Shown here piece by piece: positions 7,035-12,899 of a stretch of DNA of 30,899 nt. This stretch comes from JBQTHD01 sp052390275. Lineage in GTDB: Bacteria > Actinomycetota > Acidimicrobiia > Acidimicrobiales > AC-14. The notes under the pieces were generated by a model. That model was not told the origin of the DNA, did no database searches, and saw nothing but the letters and a program-made list of their open reading frames with translations. The first letter of the stretch is position 1. Each line of letters begins with the position of its first letter. Position numbers and translations under genes: made by a program. The stretch is taken from assembly GCA_052390275.1 (NCBI GenBank), contig JBQTHD010000053.1:1-30899 (forward strand), written 5' to 3'.

Positions 7035-7445
7035 AAGGCGGTCGTGAAGGCCGCGCCGGAGGGGATCGACGACCAGACTTCCCTGTAGGGCGATCACGGC
7101 CAGCCAGCCCACGGTGGGAATCCGCCACGCCAGAGCAGGCAGAGCCCACCGCAGTGCCGCCGCTCGCCATCCCGGAATTCCACCGTCGTCGCGGCGGACC
7201 ACGGCGGTGCCCACCACCAATTTCCCCACGGTCCGTCCGGACAGGGCGGTGGGGATGACGGTGTAGGCAGCCAGGAAGATGAACCCGAGGACTTGAATGA
7301 TCCGGCGGGACCCGTCACTCAAATCCTCTATTCGCAGTGCTCCCGCTAGGAGCATGAAGGGGGTGGACAGGACCGCGCCGGCCACCGTCAGGTCAACCAG
7401 TCCCCCCACCACGCGCTGGCCCACCGACGCCAGGGATCCCTCCAC
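6951..7445 (-). CDS. RDD family membrane protein with a C-terminus replaced by the inversion
   Basis: From GTG 7445 (VEGSLASVGQRVVGGLVDLT) the protein has an RDD domain: the N-terminal conserved basic residue, three hydrophobic segments (about residues 15-35, 50-72 and 90-130), the motif GRTVGKLVVGTAVVRRDDGG, and the near-terminal GLHDRL. After codon CTT (7035-7037) it leaves RDD sequence and reads Ser/Pro/Cys-rich nonsense to a stop at 6951, because the true ending now lies inverted at 6667-6708. RDD proteins are small membrane proteins of mostly unknown role, sometimes linked to ion exchange. The start GTG and its GGAG (5 nt upstream) are supplied by the end of the MITE-like element. The product could still fold, as only about 18 residues are exchanged. 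Confidence 0.75.
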   Translation of the reverse strand: MEGSLASVGQRVVGGLVDLTVAGAVLSTPFMLLAGALRIEDLSDGSRRIIQVLGFIFLAAYTVIPTALSGRTVGKLVVGTAVVRRDDGGIPGWRAAALRWALPALAWRIPTVGWLAVIALQGSLVVDPLRRGLHDRLSSLDPGSCSSSPGWRCCPLSSPGRSGP

Positions 7446-7613
7446 TAGTGCTCCGTTTCGCAAGTCATGTTGACGTGTCGCCGAGCGCTCGGCGTCGAGA
7501 GCAAGGCGCACCGGAGCCTCGATACCCTCGCCGTATTGGGGCGAGGAGCAACGCAGCTGTCGGCGTCGAGAGCCGGCGAGACGTGACTGGAACTTGCGAA
7601 ACGGTGCACTAGT
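7444..7613. mobile_element. MITE-like imperfect palindrome, copy 1 (long form)
   Basis: The ends are inverted copies of each other: ACTAGTGCTCCGTTTCGCAA (from 7444) and, on the complement, ACTAGTGCACCGTTTCGCAA (from 7613); 21 of 22 bases agree. The inner arms continue to match more loosely. The left half, 7446-7499, matches the complement of 18085-18138 at 53 of 54 bases, so this is a dispersed family. The centre of the left half holds a 16-bp palindrome (7479-7494). A 12-bp direct repeat GGCGTCGAGAGC (7491 and 7562) brackets 71 bp that are absent from copy 2. No transposase is encoded. The left end forms the start codon of the RDD gene. Confidence 0.8.
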
Positions 7614-7708
7614 TCATCGACACCCCGGCCGGAACCGTCCTCGGCCAAGGCAGGGAGGCTACCGGTCGGCCGGGGCCGTCGGGGGCATGCATCGCCCGGG
7701 TGCCGTGC

Positions 7709-8389
7709 CTACCGGCGAGCCACCAGTTCCCCGACCAGGCCCCCGGCGGCGGCCCTGGTTTCGGTTCGGCGGAGGGCGGCGATGCGGCACAACTCCCCCA
7801 GTTCCAAACGCTCCCGGTGTCGGAACGGGCGGCCGGGGCGGCCCATGGCGAACACCTCGCCCGGTTCGACGTCGAGATGGGCCCAAAGCACGTCCTCGGC
7901 TCCCACCGCCGCCGGCTCGTTCCCAAGGCCACTGCCCAGGACATAGGCGCTCAGCCAGGCCGCTTGGGGCGGATCGCCCACCGCCACCGTTATGGACCGT
8001 CGAGCCAGGTCCAACGTGGCGGCCCACTTCGACCCGGAATGGTCCTGGGCATACTCAGCCAGGGCCTCCCAGACATGCCCTGGCCCGTCAGCCGCGACGA
8101 CCCTGGCGGCGGCGGTCAGCGCAGCCACCTGAGACTCGGCCCTTGGCCGGCTGCACAGGCGTACATCCTCGACGTCAACCCCATCGACCTGGGCCACCTC
8201 GGACACCAGCAGAGAGACCAGGCTGGCGTCGGGTAACTCCACCACCAGCTCGTCGATGGCCCGGCCTCCCCCCCGTTCGAGGATCTCGACGCCGACCACG
8301 TCGCCTCTCACCGCTCCGATCCGACTGGCCACCGCCCCCAGGGCACCGGGTCTATCCGGCACCCACAGCCGGACTATCAGCCGCTCCAT
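7709..8389 (-). CDS. ACT domain protein
   Basis: A 226-residue protein whose first 75 residues form an ACT domain (MERLIVRLWVPDRPGALGAV opening, then a VDGVDVEDV strand near residue 70). ACT domains bind small ligands, usually amino acids, and regulate enzymes. The remaining 150 residues are not a catalytic domain that I recognise, but they contain a second alpha/beta region (SITVAVGDPPQAAWLSAYVL) and may be a degenerate hydrophobic sensor half. It lies 114 bp downstream of an AlaC-like aminotransferase on the same strand, so a role in sensing amino acid supply is a reasonable guess. Start ATG 8389 matches the ACT opening exactly. Confidence 0.8.
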   Translation of the reverse strand: MERLIVRLWVPDRPGALGAVASRIGAVRGDVVGVEILERGGGRAIDELVVELPDASLVSLLVSEVAQVDGVDVEDVRLCSRPRAESQVAALTAAARVVAADGPGHVWEALAEYAQDHSGSKWAATLDLARRSITVAVGDPPQAAWLSAYVLGSGLGNEPAAVGAEDVLWAHLDVEPGEVFAMGRPGRPFRHRERLELGELCRIAALRRTETRAAAGGLVGELVARR

Positions 8390-8503
8390 GGATGACCAAA
8401 CTATGCCCCAATCGGTAAATGGAACGTTTCCAGGTCACGACGATCCTGCACGGGCCTCGCCCCGACCCCCGGACGACCGGGTCCGGACGGCTGCTGAACC
8501 CGA

Positions 8504-9733
8504 TCAAGCCGCACCGGGCGGAGTGAGTTCCGTCAGCGCCCGCTTCAGGTTGCGGGTGGCCTGGGCGATTCGCTTTTCGTTTTCGATGAGAGCGAAGCGA
8601 ATGAAGCCTTCGCCCCCGGGGCCGAATCCGACACCCGGGCTGGTTGCCACTTTCGCCTCCCGGACGAGGAACGACGCGAACTCCAACGAACCCATGTGCC
8701 GGTAGGGCTCAGGGATCGGCGCCCACACGAACATGGTGCCCCGAGGCTTGGGCACCGACCACCCCAAGCGGGTCAGTCCGTCACAGAGCGCGTCCCGCCT
8801 GGTCCAGTAGAGCTCATTGACCTCTTTGGGATAGTCGGAGGCCTCGTTCATCGTGACGGTGGCCGCTATCTGGATGGGCTGGAAGGCGCCATAGTCCAGG
8901 TAGCTCTTGAGTTTGGCCAGGGCCTGGACGATTTGGGGATTACCCACCAGAAAAGCCACCCGCCAGCCGGCCATGGAGAACGACTTGGTCATGGTGTAGA
9001 GCTCGACGGCCACCTCCTTGGCTCCTGGAACCTGCAGGATGGAGGGCGGCTCGTATCCGTCGAACGCAGTGTCGGAGTAGGCGAAGTCGTGGACCAGTAC
9101 CACGCCATGCTCCCGGGCGAAGGCCACGATCCGCTCCAGCCAGGGCAGGTCCACACAGGTTGTGGTGGGGTTGTGGGGAAAGGAAAGCACGATCACCCGG
9201 GGGCGGGGCCAGGCCGTTTCCCAGGCGTCCATCAAGTTGCCGAAGAAGACCTCACTGGCCTCGCCGGCTCCTCCGGCCACATCCCCCGGAGTCGACGGTC
9301 CCAGCGGGACCCGGCGAACGTCGGCGCCTGCGAACAGGGGGGCGTAGATATGGATGGGGTAGGACGGAGTGGGCACCAGGGCGGTGTCGCCTGGGCCGAG
9401 AAGCACCCACATCAGATGGGTCAGGCCCTCCTTTGCCCCGATCACGTTGAGCACCTCGGTGTCGGGGTCCAACTCCACCCCGAAGCGGCGCTGGTAGAGG
9501 TTGGCGGCCGCCGCCCGCAGCTTGGGAATGCCCCGACTAGAGGAGTACCGGTGGTTGCGAGGGTTTCGGGCCGCCTCGCACAACTTCTCCACGGCCAGAT
9601 CGGGCGAGGGGATGTCCGGGTTCCCGAAGCCCAGGTCGATCACGTCCTCGCCTGCCCGGCGAGCCTGCATCTTGAGGCCGTCGATGACGGTGAAGACGTA
9701 GGGGGGCAGGGAATTGATCCGACGGAACTCCAT
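8504..9733 (-). CDS. alaC: AlaC-like alanine transaminase (class I/II aminotransferase)
   Basis: A 409-residue PLP enzyme of fold type I. The opening FRRINSLPPYVFTVIDGLKM and the segments SSSRGIPKLRAA, NVIGAKEGLTHLMW, PTPSYPIHIYAPL, VHDFAYSDTAFDGYEPPSIL and SFSMAGWRVAFLVGNPQIV follow the AlaC (YfdZ) subgroup closely. Lys250 in TMTKSFSMAGW is the Schiff-base lysine. AlaC makes alanine from pyruvate with glutamate as donor. A short Gly/Ser/Ala insertion (about residues 148-165) lies before the PRPRVIVLSFPHNPTT segment. Start ATG 9733 is the first in frame and matches relatives. Probably cotranscribed with the ACT gene downstream. Confidence 0.88.
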   Translation of the reverse strand: MEFRRINSLPPYVFTVIDGLKMQARRAGEDVIDLGFGNPDIPSPDLAVEKLCEAARNPRNHRYSSSRGIPKLRAAAANLYQRRFGVELDPDTEVLNVIGAKEGLTHLMWVLLGPGDTALVPTPSYPIHIYAPLFAGADVRRVPLGPSTPGDVAGGAGEASEVFFGNLMDAWETAWPRPRVIVLSFPHNPTTTCVDLPWLERIVAFAREHGVVLVHDFAYSDTAFDGYEPPSILQVPGAKEVAVELYTMTKSFSMAGWRVAFLVGNPQIVQALAKLKSYLDYGAFQPIQIAATVTMNEASDYPKEVNELYWTRRDALCDGLTRLGWSVPKPRGTMFVWAPIPEPYRHMGSLEFASFLVREAKVATSPGVGFGPGGEGFIRFALIENEKRIAQATRNLKRALTELTPPGAA

Positions 9734-9946
9734 TGGCCCGAAACTATCCGCCCGGGCCGGTTGCCGCGGATGGAGGATCCCGGCGCCGCAGACACCGTTG
9801 ACTGGTCGGCTGGGTCGGGGACGAGTTCAGAACATGACCAGGCGACAACCGCTATGTCTCATACGAGGGCCGCCGGAGTTGGCTCAGGCAGGGCGCCGCT
9901 CCGCCTGGGATAGGAAGCGTGCGGATATGACAGAGTCCGTGAATAA

Positions 9947-9982
9947 TCACAAATGGCCCACCTCTGGGCGGGCCATTTGTGA
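9947..9982. promoter_or_regulatory. Perfect 13-bp inverted repeat, 10-nt loop
   Basis: TCACAAATGGCCC (9947-9959) pairs with GGGCCATTTGTGA (9970-9982). It lies 214 bp upstream of the aminotransferase start. On the minus strand it is followed by TTATTC, so it could be a terminator of the ROK-side transcript, or a dimeric repressor site. Confidence 0.6.
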
Positions 9983-10016
9983 CTTTCGGGGGGATGGAGG
10001 AACCATCCTTCGAGAG

Positions 10017-10056
10017 CAACCGGCCTCCGGGGGCTGGGGAGCCCGGAGGCCGGTTG
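10017..10056. terminator. Perfect 15-bp stem-loop after the ROK kinase gene
   Basis: CAACCGGCCTCCGGG (10017-10031) pairs with CCCGGAGGCCGGTTG (10042-10056), loop of 10 nt. It lies 76 bp beyond the stop of the leftward sepH-to-ROK gene run, a suitable place for its terminator. No U-tract follows on the minus strand, so it is a GC-rich hairpin without the classic tail. Confidence 0.6.
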
Positions 10057-10131
10057 ACTCTTCTGATTGTTCAACGCACCAACCTCAGGGATCTCGCGCT
10101 TTCAAGCAACTATTTTTCATGACCTCAGGAT

Positions 10132-11100
10132 TCATGGCGTCCCACCGGTTGTCCATGGCTGTTTGCAGAGTCCGTCCCCTTCGCGGGCCAGCAGGGCCGC
10201 GCCGACCGCTCCGGCCCGCATCCCGAGGCTGGCAATGACAAGGGGCGGCGGATCCGGTCGACCCTGGTCAGCCAGAATCGCACCCAACGCCCGGCGGGCT
10301 GGATCCATGAGGAGGTCGTCGAGGTCGGCCAGGCCGCCGCCCACCACCACCAGGTCCGGGTCGACGATATGGATCAGGTTGGCGACGCCCACCGCCACCT
10401 CCCGGCCGATCTCGGCGATCATCTCCCGGGCTTCAAGGTCGCCGCTAGCGGCGGCAATGGCGACGTGCGTTCCGTCGGGACGCCCACTCCCGGCCACGGC
10501 CGCCACCGCTCGGGCCCGACCGGAGCGGATCTCTGCGCGCGCCATCGTCCCCAGGGCCGACCCCGACGCGTACTGCTCCCAGCATCCCCGCCGCCCGCAC
10601 GGGCAGGGTCGCCCGCCCTGGCGGACCACCATGTGCCCGAACTCACCGGCGAAGCCATTGCTGCCACGCACCAATCGCCCGCCGGACACGAACCCCCCGC
10701 CGATTCCGGTGCCCAGGGTGAGAGCCAGCATGTGGCCGGCCCCCACCCCCGCCCCAACCTGGCTCTCAGCCCAGGCGGCGCAGGTGGCGTCGTTTTCGAC
10801 CCGGACAGGCCTGCCCATCCGTTGGCTGAGTGACGGCCCGAGGGAAGATCCCACCGCCTCCCCCAGGTGCGGTGCCATACGAAGCGTTCCGGCCCGGTCG
10901 ACAAGGCCCGGAAGCCCGACGCCTACGGCGGGGTCGCCACCCGGTAGATGCCCGGCCATTCGCTCCACCAGGGCTGCGATGGTGTCCACGAGGCGATGGG
11001 GATCGCCCGGGGTTCCAACCTTCTGCTCGGCCCGCATCTCGGCCCCGGCCAGGGCCACGGCCAGGCACTTGGTGCCCCCCACGTCCACCCCGATCGCCAT
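10132..11100 (-). CDS. ROK family sugar kinase (glucokinase-like)
   Basis: A 322-residue ROK kinase. The phosphate-binding DVGGTK motif is at residues 6-11, followed by the sugar-binding ENDATCAAWAE, GTGIGGGFVSGG, and the ROK zinc-binding cluster CPCGRRGCWEQYAS (CxCGxxGCxE). The adenosine-side glycine motif VVVGGGLAD is near the C-terminus. Actinobacterial ROK kinases of this type are usually ATP- or polyphosphate-dependent glucokinases; mannokinase or N-acetylhexosamine kinase activity cannot be excluded. I chose ATG 11100 over the much longer open frame because homology starts there and GGAAGG lies 9-10 nt upstream. It is the last gene of the leftward run from 15672. Confidence 0.9.
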   Translation of the reverse strand: MAIGVDVGGTKCLAVALAGAEMRAEQKVGTPGDPHRLVDTIAALVERMAGHLPGGDPAVGVGLPGLVDRAGTLRMAPHLGEAVGSSLGPSLSQRMGRPVRVENDATCAAWAESQVGAGVGAGHMLALTLGTGIGGGFVSGGRLVRGSNGFAGEFGHMVVRQGGRPCPCGRRGCWEQYASGSALGTMARAEIRSGRARAVAAVAGSGRPDGTHVAIAAASGDLEAREMIAEIGREVAVGVANLIHIVDPDLVVVGGGLADLDDLLMDPARRALGAILADQGRPDPPPLVIASLGMRAGAVGAALLAREGDGLCKQPWTTGGTP

Positions 11101-11113
11101 CGGTTCGGACCCT

Positions 11114-11225
11114 TCCACCATGGGCGCCTTCAGTTCCCCCGCCCTGTCCCCGGGTGGGCCCGTGCCGCGAGCCGGAAGACCCCCACCGTCCACCATGGGC
11201 GCCTTCAGTTCCCCCGCCCTGTCCC
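11114..11225. repeat. Perfect 37-bp direct repeat, 75-bp period
   Basis: The sequence starting TCCACCATGGGCGCCTTCAG occupies 11114-11150 and again 11189-11225 without mismatch, separated by 38 bp. The right copy contains the last codons and stop of the membrane protein gene (stop 11205-11207); the left copy lies just upstream of the ROK kinase start. It looks like a recent tandem duplication of a gene end. Confidence 0.85.
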
Positions 11226-11687
11226 TCTGGGAGGGCGGTCCGGGAAATCGCCGTGCAGGGCCGCCCACAGCCCCAGCAAACCGATGCCGTAGACGGGAAC
11301 CAGGATGGCGGTGGCCACGATGGTGAATGGGCGCAAGGAGGCAGCGACCACCCCCACCACCAATTGGGCGGCAGCCGCCCCCAGCAGCACCCGGCGAACC
11401 GATGGCGGTGCCACCGCGCCGGACAGGAAGAAGAGGCTGCCCACGCCGACCTGCTGAGTGCGACTGCGGGCCGCTGCCCGAGCCAGTGCCACCAGGCAGG
11501 CCACGCATCCCAAAGCGAAAAGGGCAACGTTCAAGGCAGCGGCCGGCGAAGCCAGGTTCCGACGCAGCACGGCACCGGCCTGGGCCACCACGAACCAGGT
11601 GGTCCCCCAACGGGCGGCGGCCAGCAAACCCCGACCTTTCAGTCGGTCGCCGGGCTGACCTGGGGGCAGTTCGTCCGGCTGGGTCAT
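11205..11687 (-). CDS. Membrane protein of unknown function
   Basis: A 160-residue protein not assigned to a named family. After a polar N-terminus (MTQPDELPPGQPGDRLKGRG) it has about four hydrophobic segments: residues 28-40 (weak), 48-72, 98-118 and 121-144, and a short basic tail ending RPPRGTGRGN. It begins 16 bp after the stop of the PimB-like gene and is followed by the ROK kinase gene, so it is probably cotranscribed with both. The stop lies inside the 37-bp direct repeat; the duplicated ending downstream may once have been part of the gene. Confidence 0.72.
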   Translation of the reverse strand: MTQPDELPPGQPGDRLKGRGLLAAARWGTTWFVVAQAGAVLRRNLASPAAALNVALFALGCVACLVALARAAARSRTQQVGVGSLFFLSGAVAPPSVRRVLLGAAAAQLVVGVVAASLRPFTIVATAILVPVYGIGLLGLWAALHGDFPDRPPRGTGRGN

Positions 11688-11703
11688 TTCCGCCTCCCGC
11701 TAC

Positions 11704-12852
11704 TCATACGGACCCTGCCGCCCGGGCCTCTGCTTCCAGCAGCACGTCGTCGAGGCGGGCGGCCAATCGCTCGTTGGAGAACTCGGTCAACGCCCGATGC
11801 CGGGCATAGTGGCCCATCCTGCTTCGCAACTCATCGTCGACCAGCAGGGTCTCCAGGGCCCGGGCGGCGGCGGCCGGGTCCTGGGGCCGGGCCACGACCA
11901 GCCCGGATCGACCATGCTCCACCGCCTCCGATGACCCTCCGCTGGCCCCTGCCACCTGAGGCACCCCGCAGGCGGCAGCCTCCAAAAACACGATCCCAAA
12001 ACCCTCCTGCTCCATCCCCCCCCACCGGTCACGACAAAGCATGGCAAAGATGTCGCCCACCCCCAGGAGCCCGGGCAACCGGTCATGATCGGATTGACCG
12101 GCCAGGATGACCCGAACGCGGGCGGCTGCCGCCATGGCCGCCAGTCGGCGGTGGTCGCGGCCCTCCCCCACTATCAACAAGGTCAGCCTCGGAATCCGCC
12201 GGGCCAGAAGGTGGGCGGCCGCGATGAGCACGTCCATCCCCTTACGGGGGACCAGGCGGCTCACGGCCACGATCAGCGGGTCCTTGGCGGCGATTCCCAA
12301 ACCCTCCTTCAACTGCGCCTTTTCCTTCGGATCAAGGGGACGAAAGCGCTCCCCATCAACCCCCGGAGGAATCACGCTCACCCGAAGGCTGCGCCCGGCG
12401 ACCATCTCGGCCACCCCTGCGGGGAAGGGCCCGTTGGCCAGCACCAGTTCGGCCCGCCGCAACGTCTCAGCCAGCACCCGGCGGGTTCCGGGCAGCCGGC
12501 CCGGGACCGTGATCTCCGCTCCGTGGACCACAGCGGCGTAACTCAGGCCAGCCCTGGCCAATGAGGGACCGACAGTTCCGAGCGGAAGGGCTGGGTCGAT
12601 TACCACCAGTCGGGCCTGGCAGCGTAAGGCTGCGGCGATTATGGCCCTTCTCATCCGAGGAGTAGGCAACAATACGGGGGAATCGATGCGGTGAATCGGC
12701 ATCGGGGCCAGCCCATCAAAGTCGGTGTCCCCGGCGAACCGGGGAGTCATTACTTGGCAGCGGCCTGGTGGAAGTCGCTTCCAGAGTTCCCAGAGGTACG
12801 ACTGGATACCACCCACCTTGGGGGGGAAATCGTTTGAAACCAGAAGATGCAT
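11704..12852 (-). CDS. pimB: GT4 glycosyltransferase, PimB-like mannosyltransferase
   Basis: A 382-residue GT-B fold enzyme of family GT4. The opening LLVSNDFPPKVGGIQSYLWE, the middle IPPGVDGERFRPLDP and AVSRLVPRKGMDVLI, and the donor-site MEQEGFGIVFLEAAACGVPQ follow the PimB' group, which adds the second mannose to phosphatidylinositol mannoside from GDP-mannose at the inner face of the membrane. The EX7E motif (Glu in EQEGFGIVFLEA) is present. A related capsule or glycolipid GT4 enzyme is the alternative. Start ATG 12852 fits the family exactly. It follows sepH by 47 bp and precedes the membrane protein gene by 16 bp. Confidence 0.82.
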   Translation of the reverse strand: MHLLVSNDFPPKVGGIQSYLWELWKRLPPGRCQVMTPRFAGDTDFDGLAPMPIHRIDSPVLLPTPRMRRAIIAAALRCQARLVVIDPALPLGTVGPSLARAGLSYAAVVHGAEITVPGRLPGTRRVLAETLRRAELVLANGPFPAGVAEMVAGRSLRVSVIPPGVDGERFRPLDPKEKAQLKEGLGIAAKDPLIVAVSRLVPRKGMDVLIAAAHLLARRIPRLTLLIVGEGRDHRRLAAMAAAARVRVILAGQSDHDRLPGLLGVGDIFAMLCRDRWGGMEQEGFGIVFLEAAACGVPQVAGASGGSSEAVEHGRSGLVVARPQDPAAAARALETLLVDDELRSRMGHYARHRALTEFSNERLAARLDDVLLEAEARAAGSV

Positions 12853-12899
12853 TCAGCTATCCAACCGTGGCGGGAAGGTCCCAGCCCGAGGGGAAAGAG

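Larger units (their letters stand above)
9734..10131. other. Intergenic region with two strong hairpins
   Basis: No convincing gene in nearly 400 bp between the 5' end of the aminotransferase gene and the 3' end of the ROK kinase gene (both leftward). It holds two perfect stem-loops (listed separately) and a CCTCAGG heptamer repeated 40 bp apart (10083-10089 and 10123-10129) around an A/T-rich stretch. The promoter of the aminotransferase gene must lie in the left part, but I see no clear -35/-10 pair. Confidence 0.6.

Noticed and set aside
8420..8432. Short palindrome TGGAA-CGT-TTCCA between the aminotransferase and ACT genes
   Set aside because: Five-base arms are too short to separate from chance.
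10830..12110. 426-codon plus-strand frame opposite the ROK, membrane-protein and PimB-like genes
   Set aside because: Pro/Arg-rich composition without domains; three real genes with conserved motifs occupy the other strand.
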